DNA of 64,000 nt from Terriglobia bacterium (GTDB lineage: Bacteria; Acidobacteriota; Terriglobia; UBA7540), in the NCBI GenBank assembly GCA_035712365.1, contig DASTAW010000052.1:18245-82244 (forward strand), read 5' to 3'. The position numbers were made by a program, and so were the translations under genes. Below, piece by piece: positions 18,757 to 28,189 of this stretch. Within the stretch, counting starts at the first letter, position 1. Every line of letters starts with the position of its first letter. The notes beneath the pieces were generated by a model. It saw nothing but the letters and a program-made list of their open reading frames with translations. It was not told the DNA's origin and ran no database searches.

Positions 18757-20190
18757 TCAGCCCTGAACAGGCGGCCGGCGGTGGTCCCAGGGGCGTGAGG
18801 CTTCAAGCTGTGCCGCAAGCCGGAACAGGGTCCCCTCCTCCCCAAAGCGCCCAAAAAAGTGCGCCCCCACCGGCAAGCCTTCCTTGTTCCAATAGAGTGG
18901 GACCGACATCGCGGGCTGCCCCGTGGCATTGGCAATGGGAGTAAATGGAACGTAGTCCACCGCACGGCGAAATCCCCGCATGGGATCATCCGGAGTTGCG
19001 TCGAACGAGCCGAGCAGCAAGGGCGGTTCGGCAAGCGTGGGAGTCAACCAGACATCGAATTTCTCCATGAACCGGCCAATTTGGCGTGCAATCTGCTGCA
19101 AAATCGCCTGGGACATCAGATACGCCGGTCCTGTCGTGCGATGGCCCGTTTCATAAAGCGCCCACGTCAGAGGCTCGAAGCAATCCGGCTTCGGTGTGCT
19201 CCCGGCCAACAGCGCAAATCCATCGATGGCGGCGGCACATCCTGCCGCCCAAACAGACGTAAATGCCTGGACCAGCAATGCGCCGTTTATGTCCGGAGAT
19301 CCCTCGCTCACCTCGTGCCCAAGATCAACGCACAAACCAGCAGCATCGCGGACCGCCTCCACACAATCGGGATGAATCTTCGCCCCGGTGGGCGCCCTGG
19401 TTGAAAAGGCAATGCGGAGCCGACCGGGATCGATTGCAACTTCCTCAGCGTAGGATCGAACGGGAGGCGGCGCCCAGTACGGGTCGCCGACTTCGGGCCC
19501 AGCAAGGCAATCCAGCAGGGCGGCGCTGTCCCTGACGGAGCGCGAGACCACATGCTCGGCAACTAGACCCCCCATGATGTCGCCCAGCTCCGGCCCCAGA
19601 GGGTTGCGTGCCCGGGTGGGCTTGAGTCCAAAAACCCCACAGCAGGAGGCCGGGATGCGAATGGAACCACCGCCGTCATTCGCATGTGCCACAGGCACGA
19701 TGCCCGCCGCCACAGCGGCCGCCGATCCACCGCTCGAACCGCCCGTCGAACGCTTAAGGTCCCAGGGGTTTCGCGTCGGGCCGAACGACAGCGGCTCCGT
19801 CGTCGGAACAATCCCGAGTTCAGGAGTGTTCGTTTTGCCAACGATAACCAATCCCGCCCGCTTTAGCCTGCGGACGAGTTCGCTGTCGTGGTCCGGCACG
19901 AAATCGCGCAAGAACGCGCTGCCACACGTCATCCGGACACCGGCATAAGACGCCACAAGGTCTTTCAAAAGGAAAGGGACCCCACGGAACCGGCCCTCAG
20001 GCAAAACTCCCTGAGCAGCTTCCCTCGCCTGCTCATACATCGGTGTGACCACCGCGTTCAAAACGGGATTCATTCGCTCGATTCGTCCGATTGCAGCGTC
20101 CACCAGCTCGACTGGCGTGACTTCCTTCCGCCGCAACAGTTCCGCCTGCCGGGTTGCGTCCATAAAGGCGAATTCCTGGAACTTTGCCAT
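18757..20190 (-). CDS. Amidase signature family protein
   Basis: 477 residues. The Ser-cisSer-Lys triad of the amidase signature family is present: Lys in [12 protein letters not shown] (about 97), and the two serines in [14 protein letters not shown] (about 150-175), followed by the [21 protein letters not shown] signature region in two conserved blocks. Hydrolyses a small amide; GatA is less likely because there are no gatB/C neighbours and the C-terminal region is of the generic type. It follows the selenoprotein gene on the same strand with a 140-bp gap. Confidence 0.9.
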   Translation of the reverse strand: MAKFQEFAFMDATRQAELLRRKEVTPVELVDAAIGRIERMNPVLNAVVTPMYEQAREAAQGVLPEGRFRGVPFLLKDLVASYAGVRMTCGSAFLRDFVPDHDSELVRRLKRAGLVIVGKTNTPELGIVPTTEPLSFGPTRNPWDLKRSTGGSSGGSAAAVAAGIVPVAHANDGGGSIRIPASCCGVFGLKPTRARNPLGPELGDIMGGLVAEHVVSRSVRDSAALLDCLAGPEVGDPYWAPPPVRSYAEEVAIDPGRLRIAFSTRAPTGAKIHPDCVEAVRDAAGLCVDLGHEVSEGSPDINGALLVQAFTSVWAAGCAAAIDGFALLAGSTPKPDCFEPLTWALYETGHRTTGPAYLMSQAILQQIARQIGRFMEKFDVWLTPTLAEPPLLLGSFDATPDDPMRGFRRAVDYVPFTPIANATGQPAMSVPLYWNKEGLPVGAHFFGRFGEEGTLFRLAAQLEASRPWDHRRPPVQG

Positions 20191-20330
20191 CGTCCCTCAC
20201 CTCCGTCTCCAGGGAGCTACATTTCGAAAATTCTGGCCGGCGCCACAGCAAACGCCAACTATGGAATCGATATGAAAAGCGCGGAAGTCTTTCACCTCTT
20301 CTGAAGTGCCAGACCAAAACCGCGGCGGGC

Positions 20331-21071
20331 TCAGCCCGACACAAAGTCCTGCAGAATCGGAAGTTCATCCGTGCTTTGCAGCAAATTCAACGCCGCCCGG
20401 ACAACCTGCTGCTGAAGCCTTGCGTCATTTGGCTCGCCCAGCGGGTAGCCCAGCGGAAATGGCACGTGCAGGCTTCGCGGAGGTCTCACTTTCCTGGTGA
20501 CCATCTTCAGAAGCGACAACCCGATGGTGGCGATTCCGGCCTGTTCAATGATACCAGCGATCAGCCCGACCGACTGATTGCACATGGGTCAGGTCGGCAC
20601 CAGGAAAGCAGCGTCCACCCGATCCTCGCGCAGCATCTCTCGGACCCGCGGCGCGGAATCTTTAAGCAATTTACCGGGCGCCGAAATCGAGCCCATAAAA
20701 CTAAAGTGCCGGTGGTTCAACCCTCCGATTTCGCCCCGCTCCTCAAGCTCCCGGAATCGGTCAAGCGGAAACACCAGGTTTGCGTCCAACCTGGCGCCCG
20801 TCTGGTCGAAATCAGAACTCCTGTGGGAGATCCTCAGGTGACGAACGTCAAGCGTGTTGGGCAACTCGCGAAAGGAAAAATCACCGCCGCGAAAAGCCAG
20901 GTCAAATGGGGGCTGGCCGGGAAGGTGTACACCTGCAGAAGTAATGAGGGCAAGCCTGCACTGTGTTAGCGGTTTTGCGAGCCGCGCGCCCGGCGACCAA
21001 TCCACCTTTCGGAAGGGGTAGGTCTCAACGAAAAGCCGGTGTGTAAGTGGAAGGTCTTCAAGGCGCGCCAT
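20331..21071 (-). CDS. Selenoprotein of the glycine/betaine/sarcosine/D-proline reductase B (GrdB/PrdB) family, with in-frame TGA read as selenocysteine
   Basis: Two frames in the same register are divided only by a TGA at 20591-20589 and together give 246 residues with Sec at 161. Around the TGA the protein reads FLVPT-U-PMCNQSVGLIAG: a UxxC redox motif at the place where this family has its active selenocysteine. Upstream are typical segments (CRLALITSAGVHL, FRGGDFSFRELP, HRSSDFDQTGARLDAN); downstream the frame stays open for 85 codons with conserved-looking GLSLLKMVTRKV and PRSLHVPFPLGYPLG. The ATG at 21071 (MARLEDLPL) is preferred over an upstream ATG at 21137. A SECIS-like hairpin follows the TGA. 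Reductive substrate unknown; PrdA/GrdA partners are absent. Read-through is inferred. Confidence 0.85.
20557..20581 (-). promoter_or_regulatory. SECIS-like hairpin directly downstream of the in-frame TGA
   Basis: On the minus strand 20581-20574 pairs with 20564-20557 (eight positions, one A.C mismatch), enclosing a 9-nt loop UCGGUCGGG that can close two further pairs to leave an apical GGUCG loop. The loop lies about 18-24 nt after the UGA, inside the range of bacterial SECIS elements, and a GGUCU apical loop is the SelB contact in E. coli fdhF. Being inside the coding sequence is normal for bacterial SECIS. Pairing was worked out by hand. Confidence 0.65.
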
Positions 21072-21184
21072 GTTGGGAAAGGGCCCGCAAAGCCGAGTTC
21101 GACACGAGCGGTCGCGCGGGCCGGCGGAACAGACCACAATTCTCCGGCAGCCGCGAGAATGGGACAGGGCATAGATTCCCCGGC

Positions 21185-22354
21185 CTATTGGAGGCTGACG
21201 AGGGGGCTTGAAGGAGCAGGAGCTTCTTCAACAGACTCGTGGGTGTCCGTCACTCGGCCGGCGGTCTTGTCCGCCACAAAACGCTCAATCTCCTCGAGCA
21301 GCGCAGGAACGATTTCATCTTCACTCACGCGTCGGATCGCTTTCCCCTGGCGGTAAATCATCCCATTGCCGCGTCCTGCAGCTACACCCAGGTCGGCTTC
21401 GCGCGCTTCACCCGGGCCGTTGACGGCGCAACCCATCACCGCCAGCGAGAGCGGCATCTTGATGTGAGAAGTGGCCTGCTCGATTTCGCCCGCGATCTTG
21501 AAGAGGTCAACTTCCAGACGACCGCAGGTGGGGCATGCAATCACCACCGGCCCGCGGCTGCGGAGCTCCAGCGATTTCAGCAGCTCATACGCCACTCGAA
21601 CTTCTTCCCGGGGATCGGTGGCCAGCGAAACCCGAATCGTGTCGCCAATGCCTTCGGCCAGCAGCATGCCCATACCCACGCAGGACTTGACCGTACCGGA
21701 AAACTGCGTCCCCGCCTCGGTGATGCCAAGGTGAAACGGGTAATCGCAGCGTTGGGCCAGCAGCCGGTAAGCTGCCACTGTGAGCTTAACGTTTGAGGAT
21801 TTCAGAGAAACGATGGTGTCACCAAAGCCCAGATCTTCCAGGATTCGGATGTGATATTCCGCGCTCTCGGCCATCGCTTCGGGAGTCGGAAACCCGTATT
21901 TTTCCAGCAGCCGCCGCTCGAGCGAGCCCGCATTCACTCCAATCCGGATCGGCACCTTCTGCTCCTGCGCGCGCCGCACCACGGTGCGGACCTTCTCCGC
22001 GTCACCGATATTGCCGGGATTAATGCGCAGCTTGTCAATTCCCGCATCCAGAGCCATCAGTGCGAACTTATACTGGAAATGAATGTCCGAGACCAGCACG
22101 GAATCGGGACATCTCTTCCGAATGTCCTTCAAGGCTTTTGCCGCTTCAACATCAGGCACAGCCAGACGCACGACTTCGCATCCAGCCTCCTCCAGTTGCT
22201 GGACCTGCTCAACCGTCTTGTCAACATCGCGCGTGTCCGTCTTGGTCATGGACTGCACGACAATCGGGGCATCCCCGCCAATCGTGTATCGACCCACTTT
22301 CACCGGCCGGGTTTTGCGTCTGCCAGGAAAGAACTCTTTATCGCTAAAGTTCAC
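21185..22354 (-). CDS. ispG: 4-Hydroxy-3-methylbut-2-en-1-yl diphosphate synthase IspG (GcpE)
   Basis: 389 residues. Sixth step of the MEP isoprenoid pathway, a [4Fe-4S] enzyme. The substrate barrel shows VVQSMTKTDTRDVDKT and INPGNIG; the cluster domain shows CPTCGR and MGCAVNGPGEA, giving the cysteine ligands. A Glu/Pro-rich tail (VEEAPAPSSP) extends the C-terminus. Leads towards rseP-dxr-cdsA-uppS on the same strand, with dxr supplying an earlier step of the same pathway. Confidence 0.97.
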   Translation of the reverse strand: MNFSDKEFFPGRRKTRPVKVGRYTIGGDAPIVVQSMTKTDTRDVDKTVEQVQQLEEAGCEVVRLAVPDVEAAKALKDIRKRCPDSVLVSDIHFQYKFALMALDAGIDKLRINPGNIGDAEKVRTVVRRAQEQKVPIRIGVNAGSLERRLLEKYGFPTPEAMAESAEYHIRILEDLGFGDTIVSLKSSNVKLTVAAYRLLAQRCDYPFHLGITEAGTQFSGTVKSCVGMGMLLAEGIGDTIRVSLATDPREEVRVAYELLKSLELRSRGPVVIACPTCGRLEVDLFKIAGEIEQATSHIKMPLSLAVMGCAVNGPGEAREADLGVAAGRGNGMIYRQGKAIRRVSEDEIVPALLEEIERFVADKTAGRVTDTHESVEEAPAPSSPLVSLQ

Positions 22355-22397
22355 GGTTAACCGTCCCTGTTCGAAGTTCGAACCGGTGCGCCCGCCG

Positions 22398-23726
22398 TCA
22401 GGAAGGACGCAGCGTCTTCATAATATCGTTATACATCACAAACACAAAGAGGAGGACTATCAGCACGACCCCCACCTGGATAACCCGCTCCTTGACGGCC
22501 AGGCTCAGATCGCGCCGCATCAAGCCCTCGATCGCCAGCATGAAGATATGCCCGCCGTCCATCACAGGAATTGGCAGCAGGTTAACGATTCCCAACTGCA
22601 GGCTGATGAAGGAAACGAAGAGCAAAAGGTCAGCGATTCCCCGGCGGTAGGCTTCACCGGAAATCTGAGCAATTCCAATCGGCCCGGCAAGCGACTTCGT
22701 GGACATCTGGCGGGTCACAATTTTTCCCAGTACGTCGAATGTTTCCAGAAAATACCGGTAATTCGCTGTGACGGCGTATTCCACAGCCGTTACGGGCGGC
22801 AACCTGCGGACTGCAAACTCCGTCTGGCGGATCGTCACTCCAATCCGCCAGGTCTTCAGGCCCATCACGTCTGTATATGCCGGCTTCACCTGCACCTGAA
22901 ATTGTCTTTCGCCGCGTTGCACCGTAAGGTCAGCAGGCTGGCCTTTACTGTCCCTGAGGTCCTGGACAATCAGCGCCCAGTAATAAATCGGTTTGCCGTT
23001 CAGGCCGACAATCATATCGCCTGATTCCAATCCTGCCTCGCTGGCTGGCTGGCCTGGCTCCGCGCTGTCAATCACCAGGGGGACGTAAGGATACCATCCG
23101 GCGACACCCGCGCCATCCGGGCCTTCGGTATGCGGAGTGAGGCTCATGTGCAGGACCTGGCCGCTGCGGTCAACGGTGAGAGGAATGGGATGATCTGCGC
23201 CCGTCAGGACCTTGAATTTAATGTTGCGCCACTGGGGATCCTTGACGCTGTCAAACTGTACGACCTTGTCCCCGGCCTGGAGCCCGGCATCTGCTGCCGC
23301 TGAACTTGGCTCGACGGCGCCGATCACGACGGGCTGGTCCTCATATGCCGGCCTCTCGAAATGGAACATGTAAAGCCCGGCAAGGACCACCACGGCCAGG
23401 ACGAAGTTCATCATCGGACCCATCAGGATGATGACGAATCGCTGCCAGCGCGGGCGGCTCAGAAACTCGCCCGCATCACCGGTCAGGACGGCCGTGGGAT
23501 CATCGCCTGCCATTTTGACATAGCCGCCCAGCGGCAGGACGCTGACCCGGTAATCGGTCCCACCTCGCTCGAATCCAAAAATTCGCTTGCCGAAGCCCAG
23601 CGAAAACGTTACGACGCGTACGCCAAATCCCTTGGCCGCCAGAAAATGGCCTGCCTCATGAACAAAGACCATCACTCCCAAGACCAGGATGACGACAACG
23701 ACGTCAGTGAAAAAGCTTGAAACCAT
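22398..23726 (-). CDS. rseP: RIP metalloprotease RseP (site-2 protease family)
   Basis: 442 residues. Zinc motif HEAGH at 23-27 in the first membrane helix and the second active-site motif NLLPIPVMDGGH near residue 390. Two PDZ domains lie between (first around VIGAVEPSSAAADAGLQAGD, second around DSAEPGQPASEAGLESGD). Intramembrane cleavage of anti-sigma factors or signal peptides in the envelope stress response. Located between ispG and dxr, an order conserved in many bacteria. Confidence 0.96.
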   Translation of the reverse strand: MVSSFFTDVVVVILVLGVMVFVHEAGHFLAAKGFGVRVVTFSLGFGKRIFGFERGGTDYRVSVLPLGGYVKMAGDDPTAVLTGDAGEFLSRPRWQRFVIILMGPMMNFVLAVVVLAGLYMFHFERPAYEDQPVVIGAVEPSSAAADAGLQAGDKVVQFDSVKDPQWRNIKFKVLTGADHPIPLTVDRSGQVLHMSLTPHTEGPDGAGVAGWYPYVPLVIDSAEPGQPASEAGLESGDMIVGLNGKPIYYWALIVQDLRDSKGQPADLTVQRGERQFQVQVKPAYTDVMGLKTWRIGVTIRQTEFAVRRLPPVTAVEYAVTANYRYFLETFDVLGKIVTRQMSTKSLAGPIGIAQISGEAYRRGIADLLLFVSFISLQLGIVNLLPIPVMDGGHIFMLAIEGLMRRDLSLAVKERVIQVGVVLIVLLFVFVMYNDIMKTLRPS

Positions 23727-23745
23727 GAGCTAACCTTTCTTCAGT

Positions 23746-24939
23746 TCACACAACCGTGTACGGATGCGCCATCGAAGCCACTGACTCGCGCGCATATAAC
23801 CGCGCTTGCCGGTCGCTTTCCAAAACGTCTTCCATGGTGTTTGGATGACCCGAAGGGGTCTCGCGCATCACCTTTTCAATCACACGGGGTATATCGGGGA
23901 AACGCAGTTCACCCCTCAGAAACGCCTCCACGGCGACTTCATCGGCGGCATTCAGCGCGCAGGGCGCCACCCCGCCCTGCTCAAGCGCGGCCCTTCCAAG
24001 GTCCAGGCACGGGAAGCGGCGCCCGTCCGGTTCCCTGAAGTGGAGACTTCCGGCCGCAATCAAGTCCAGCAGAGGCAGGTGCCCATCGGCATCCATACGC
24101 GCGGGGTAGGTGAGCGCGTATTGAATGGGAAGCCGCATGTCGGCGACGGAGAGCTGGGCCATCACAGAACCGTCGCAGAACTCGATCATGGAATGAATGA
24201 TCGATTCGGGATGGATCATGACGTCAATCTGCTGCGAGGGAAAACCAAAAAGCCAGTGGGCCTCAATGATTTCAAGGCCCTTGTTCATCAGGGTGGCGGA
24301 ATCGATGGTGATCCGGCCTCCCATCTTCCACACCGGATGCTTGAGCGCCAGCTCAGGAGTCACATCCTCCAGGCGCCTTCGAGCGGTCTTGAGAAAGGGG
24401 CCGCCGGAACCCGTCAGGATCAACCGTCGGACTTCCCGATGGGCCCCCGACCGCAGGCATTGGTGGATGGCGCAGTGTTCGCTGTCAATCGGAAGCACCT
24501 CCACGCCGCGCTCACGCGCAGTGCGGGTAACCAGTTCGCCAGCCACCACCATGACTTCCTTGTTGGCCAGTCCTACCGCCTTACCCGCGCAGATAGCCTG
24601 ATACACAGCCACAAGGCCGGTGGTGCCATGGGACGCCGCAACAACGAAATTAACATCGGGATGATGGACCGCCTCAAGCTGGCCTTCGGTCCCGGCCAGA
24701 ATCTGGACGTTTTCACAGAAGCCCAGTGCCTGGAGGCGGCCGTGCAACGCGGAGATCGAGGCCGTATCCGCCACCACGGCCACAGAGGGGCGGAACTCGG
24801 CAATCTGGGCGGCCAGGACCTCCAGATTTTTGCCTGCAGAAAGCGCGGCCACGCGAAAACGGTCCTCGCGCCCCCTGACCACGTTGAGGCAGTTTTGACC
24901 GATCGAACCGGTCGAGCCCAGAATGCACAGTCCCTTCAT
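23746..24939 (-). CDS. dxr: 1-Deoxy-D-xylulose 5-phosphate reductoisomerase
   Basis: 397 residues. Second step of the MEP pathway, NADPH-dependent. The Rossmann motif ILGSTGSIGQN is at the N-terminus; LANKEVMVVAGE and the metal-binding PIDSEHCAIHQCL region follow, and KMGGRITIDSATLMNKGLE-like elements mark the catalytic loop. The ATG at 24939 overlaps the cdsA stop by one base (TGATG), so translation is coupled; a longer reading from 24975 would begin inside cdsA. Confidence 0.97.
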   Translation of the reverse strand: MKGLCILGSTGSIGQNCLNVVRGREDRFRVAALSAGKNLEVLAAQIAEFRPSVAVVADTASISALHGRLQALGFCENVQILAGTEGQLEAVHHPDVNFVVAASHGTTGLVAVYQAICAGKAVGLANKEVMVVAGELVTRTARERGVEVLPIDSEHCAIHQCLRSGAHREVRRLILTGSGGPFLKTARRRLEDVTPELALKHPVWKMGGRITIDSATLMNKGLEIIEAHWLFGFPSQQIDVMIHPESIIHSMIEFCDGSVMAQLSVADMRLPIQYALTYPARMDADGHLPLLDLIAAGSLHFREPDGRRFPCLDLGRAALEQGGVAPCALNAADEVAVEAFLRGELRFPDIPRVIEKVMRETPSGHPNTMEDVLESDRQARLYARESVASMAHPYTVV

Positions 24940-25757
24940 CAATGCCAGAAGTCCTTCAGGCGCCAAGCCAACCATAAGGTCGGGGCGGCAAACAAGAGGC
25001 TGTCAATTCGGTCAAGCAATCCACCGTGCCCGGGAAGGATCGTTCCCGAATCCTTCAGGCTGGCAGCCCGTTTGAGGGCAGATTCCACAAGGTCGCCGGC
25101 CTGTCCGGCCAGGGCAACCACGCCTGCTATCAGGATAACTGTTTTTTGGTCGCCTGTCTGCCAAAACCAATATGTAAAGCCCAAGGCAGCCAGTACGCCT
25201 CCGGCAAGCCCAGCGACAGCCCCCTCAACAGTTTTTTTGGGAGAAATGGATTTTGCCAGGGGTATTCGCCCCATCGCGCGCCCAACGGTGTACGCAAAGA
25301 TGTCTCCCGCCCAGACCACCAGGAAAAGCAAGATGACGAGGCGCAGGCCGGTAACCGGTTCGGCAAAACGTAGAGGAATAATCCATGAAAAAGCAAACCC
25401 TATATAAAGAACCCCCAACAATGTGGAAGCCAGCCCGCCCGTGTACGTTTTCAGGTCAGAGACCCTGGCTAGACCAACAATCGGGATTGTCAGAACCAGC
25501 ACCAGCAGCAGCGTCGATTCGCTGAGCGCAAACCCTTGGAGATCAGCGTATTGGAACAGGCAAAGCAGCCCTGCCCCCAGGTAGCCCATCCAGGGCCAGC
25601 CCCCCAAGCCAGCCTCTCTGCTGATGTGGAAATACTCGTGAAGGCTGATCATCACGGTGGCCAGCACGGCGAGCGTAAACAACCATTCACGGTCCTGAAC
25701 GATCAGGTACACAGCAACAAGAGCCAGTGGTAACCCGGTTAGAATCCGTCGCTTCAT
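24939..25757 (-). CDS. cdsA: Phosphatidate cytidylyltransferase
   Basis: 272 residues, about eight membrane helices. Makes CDP-diacylglycerol from phosphatidate and CTP at the inner membrane. C-terminal signature region contains KRAASLKDSGTILPGHGG and LDRIDSLLFAAP (metal-binding Asp residues). Overlaps dxr by one base and follows uppS by 49 bp. Confidence 0.95.
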   Translation of the reverse strand: MKRRILTGLPLALVAVYLIVQDREWLFTLAVLATVMISLHEYFHISREAGLGGWPWMGYLGAGLLCLFQYADLQGFALSESTLLLVLVLTIPIVGLARVSDLKTYTGGLASTLLGVLYIGFAFSWIIPLRFAEPVTGLRLVILLFLVVWAGDIFAYTVGRAMGRIPLAKSISPKKTVEGAVAGLAGGVLAALGFTYWFWQTGDQKTVILIAGVVALAGQAGDLVESALKRAASLKDSGTILPGHGGLLDRIDSLLFAAPTLWLAWRLKDFWH

Positions 25758-25806
25758 GGGATCAACGGGAAGGGGTCAGGCAGTGGTCCAAGAAATGCCT
25801 GCAACA

Positions 25807-26571
25807 TCAGCGTAGCCCGCCATAGCGGCGCTCCCGCCGCTGGAAATCGATGACAGCTTGCAAAAGTTCGCGCTCCGTGAAATCCGGCCACAGGATATTG
25901 GTCACCCATATCTCGCTATAGGCAACCTGCCAAAGGAGAAAGTTACTCAACCGCATCTCGCCGCTGGTGCGAATCAGAAGGTCCGGATCGGGCAGATCGC
26001 GGGTGTAGAGGTGGCGGCTGAAACTCTCCTCGGTGATGGACCCAGGATCAAGCGCTTCGTTCCTTTTCAAGTCGGTCGCCAGGCTCCGGACGGCGTCAAT
26101 CAGCTCGGCCCGTCCGCCATAGTTCAGGGCCAGAGTCAGTTTCAAGCCCGTATTCGACCTGGTCTTATCGACCGTCTCGCTCAGGTCGCGCTGCACGGTT
26201 GCCGGCAGGCTCTCAACCCTTCCGATGGCGTTGAACCGGATGTTATTCCGGTTCAGTTCCGCAATCTCCTTCTTCAGGAACTCGCGGAGCAAACCCATCA
26301 GAAGCTTCACTTCCGTTCTGGGCCGCTTCCAGTTTTCCACCGAAAAGGCGTAAAGAGTAAGGCAGGGAATCCCCAGACGGGCACAGGCTTCAACCACCTG
26401 CCGCACCGCTCCAATGCCCGCCCGATGCCCCGCAATCCTGGGCAAATGCCGCTTCCGGGCCCATCGGCCATTGCCGTCCATGATCACAGCGATGTGGCAG
26501 GGCAGCCGTTCCAGGTCGATTTGTGATAAAAGATCAGGGTTGGACGTTCTGGTTTTCACGGCGGGGCCCAT
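25807..26571 (-). CDS. uppS: Undecaprenyl diphosphate synthase (cis-prenyltransferase)
   Basis: 254 residues. Elongates farnesyl diphosphate with isopentenyl diphosphate to the C55 carrier lipid used for peptidoglycan. Key motif IAVIMDGNGRWA (catalytic Asp about residue 32) and HRAGIGAVR, YAFSVENWKRP, LNYGGRAELIDA, and the C-terminal DLLIRTSGEMRLSNFLLWQ with the substrate-binding arginines. Uses the product of the pathway encoded by ispG and dxr in the same block. Confidence 0.96.
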   Translation of the reverse strand: MGPAVKTRTSNPDLLSQIDLERLPCHIAVIMDGNGRWARKRHLPRIAGHRAGIGAVRQVVEACARLGIPCLTLYAFSVENWKRPRTEVKLLMGLLREFLKKEIAELNRNNIRFNAIGRVESLPATVQRDLSETVDKTRSNTGLKLTLALNYGGRAELIDAVRSLATDLKRNEALDPGSITEESFSRHLYTRDLPDPDLLIRTSGEMRLSNFLLWQVAYSEIWVTNILWPDFTERELLQAVIDFQRRERRYGGLR

Positions 26572-26627
26572 CGTCTGCCAGCCTGTTCACTCATGAGTTA
26601 ACACACTAACACAGGCATGAACTCACT

Positions 26628-27455
26628 TCAACTGGCGGACGGCCGTGGCTCGCTGCCGCCCTGTTTCCGGACCACTCTCTCGATCGAAACCGCGCGGCCC
26701 GTCCCGGCATCGGCCTCCACCAACACCCCGCAGAGCCGGACGTCCCCGTTCGCAACGTCGAACCTTTCGGGAAGCTGGCTCAGGAATTTCCGGATGGCGA
26801 TATCCTTATCAATTCCGATCACCGATTCATAGGGACCCGTCATTCCGAGGTCAGTGATGTAGGCGGTGCCGGCAGGCAAGACCATCTCGTCCGCTGTGGG
26901 AACGTGAGTGTGCGTTCCCACCACCGCGGTGACACGTCCATCCAGGTGCCATCCCATGGCGAGCTTTTCTGAGGTGGCCTCGGCATGTATGTCCACAAAA
27001 CGCAGTTTCACCGATGCTGGAATGCTTTCCAGCAGGCTATCGACAGTCCGGAAAGGACAATCAATCGCCGGCATGAAGACGCGCCCTTGCAGATTGATCA
27101 CGGCGAACTCAAGCCCCGCCCGGGTTTTGCCTACGTAGAGACCTCGCCCGGGCACCTGCGGCGGATAGTTCGCGGGACGAAGCAGAGGGCCGTCAGAGTG
27201 TTCCGCCAGATAGGGAAAGATTTCCTTTTTGTCCCAGATGTGGTTTCCCGTGGTGAGGACAGCGATGCCAAGTCCCAGCAACTCGTCCACCAGGCCCGGA
27301 GTAATGCCGAAACCCGCCGCTGCATTCTCGCCGTTGGCTAGCACCAGGTCGGGCGCATATTGCGACAAAAGCTCCGGCAGGCGTTCTTTCAAGATGCTTC
27401 GCCCCGGCCTCCCGAAAATGTCGCCGATGTAAAGAATTCGTACAGTGTCTTGCAA
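26628..27455 (-). CDS. YmdB-type metallophosphoesterase (TIGR00282 family)
   Basis: 275 residues. Binuclear metallophosphoesterase: YIGDIFGRPGR (first Asp), LANGENAAAGFG, TTGNHIWDKKEI, and late metal site VVGTHTHVPTADE with the DLGMTG loop. In Bacillus YmdB is a cyclic-nucleotide phosphodiesterase affecting RNase Y/biofilm genes. A TTG at 27455 behind AGGAGAG is taken as the start because homology begins at VRILYIGDIF; upstream ATG (27503) is possible. In many genomes this gene follows rny, but rny is not found here; the gene upstream is zapA. Confidence 0.88.
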   Translation of the reverse strand: MQDTVRILYIGDIFGRPGRSILKERLPELLSQYAPDLVLANGENAAAGFGITPGLVDELLGLGIAVLTTGNHIWDKKEIFPYLAEHSDGPLLRPANYPPQVPGRGLYVGKTRAGLEFAVINLQGRVFMPAIDCPFRTVDSLLESIPASVKLRFVDIHAEATSEKLAMGWHLDGRVTAVVGTHTHVPTADEMVLPAGTAYITDLGMTGPYESVIGIDKDIAIRKFLSQLPERFDVANGDVRLCGVLVEADAGTGRAVSIERVVRKQGGSEPRPSAS

Positions 27456-27547
27456 AACTCTCCTGGGAGACAGCGGCGCGATGAAGGAATCGGCGCCGCG
27501 CACGAAAAAATCGGACCAATTCAGCCATGCGGAACGGTGGCGGGTAG

Positions 27548-27844
27548 TCAGACAGCGGGCTTCAGCAGCCGGTCCAGCGCCGCGTTGTACTCGCCGAACT
27601 TCTGCTCCACTTGCCGCGTGGTCGCTTCGTACCTGGACTTCATCTGATGGTATTCATCTGCGATATTAAGCGCTGCGAGCACCGCCACCCGCAACGAATC
27701 CACATTGTGACTTCGCGTCGCAATCGAGCGCATTTTGCCGTCCACATATTGTGCCAGCTCTTCGAGATAAGCTGAATTCAGGCCCTTGACGTGATACTCC
27801 TGATCGTAAATTTCGATTCGGACGGAACCTGTTGGATTATCCAA
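27548..27844 (-). CDS. zapA: Cell division protein ZapA
   Basis: 98 residues. N-terminal beta-rich head (VRIEIYDQEYHVKGLNSAYLEELAQYVDGKM) and a long C-terminal coiled coil, including the DSLRVAVLAALNIADEYHQ segment typical of ZapA. Stabilises FtsZ bundles at mid-cell. It lies just downstream of the coiled-coil gene 27903-28169, its likely partner. Confidence 0.9.
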   Translation of the reverse strand: MDNPTGSVRIEIYDQEYHVKGLNSAYLEELAQYVDGKMRSIATRSHNVDSLRVAVLAALNIADEYHQMKSRYEATTRQVEQKFGEYNAALDRLLKPAV

Positions 27845-27902
27845 GCGCCCTCCTTTCTGCCCATTGCCGATTGTGCGCAGCGGGGCCTCTGTGAACTGCG
27901 AA

Positions 27903-28169
27903 TTATTGGTCCGCCGTGCCGTCGCCCGTCAATTGCTCGATCTGGCCCAGCAGCTTCTCAATGCGAGCACGGACTTCTTCCCGTTCGCGCCTCAATACCT
28001 TGACCTCATTCTGCAGCGACTCCAGACGCTCCTGACTGCCGCCCTTGTCCCGCTTCAGTGATTCAACCGTATTCTGAAGATCACGCTTTTCTGCAACAGC
28101 GCGTTTGAGGACCTCGCCGGCCCTGGCCAGTTTCTCTTCCAACTGCTGGAAACTTTCGTTCAGATCCAT
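27903..28169 (-). CDS. Small coiled-coil protein, ZapB-like
   Basis: 88 residues, nearly all predicted coiled coil: heptads of Leu/Val with Lys/Glu/Arg from residue 4 to about 80, no membrane segment, no cysteine. Size, charge pattern and position directly upstream of zapA suggest a ZapB-type divisome partner. There is little primary-sequence signal beyond coiled coil, so this is an inference from context. It is preceded 20 bp upstream by pheT on the same strand. Confidence 0.65.
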   Translation of the reverse strand: MDLNESFQQLEEKLARAGEVLKRAVAEKRDLQNTVESLKRDKGGSQERLESLQNEVKVLRREREEVRARIEKLLGQIEQLTGDGTADQ

Positions 28170-28189
28170 GGGTGCCCCGTTCCCTCCGT

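Noticed and set aside
20331..21137. Two separate short hypothetical genes or a nonsense-mutated pseudogene
   Set aside because: The TGA sits exactly at the family's Sec position with a UxxC motif and a SECIS-like hairpin, and both halves are intact in the same frame.
23806..25407. 533-codon open frame on the plus strand
   Set aside because: It lies opposite dxr and cdsA, which have clear family motifs; the protein has the composition of an antisense shadow in GC-rich DNA.
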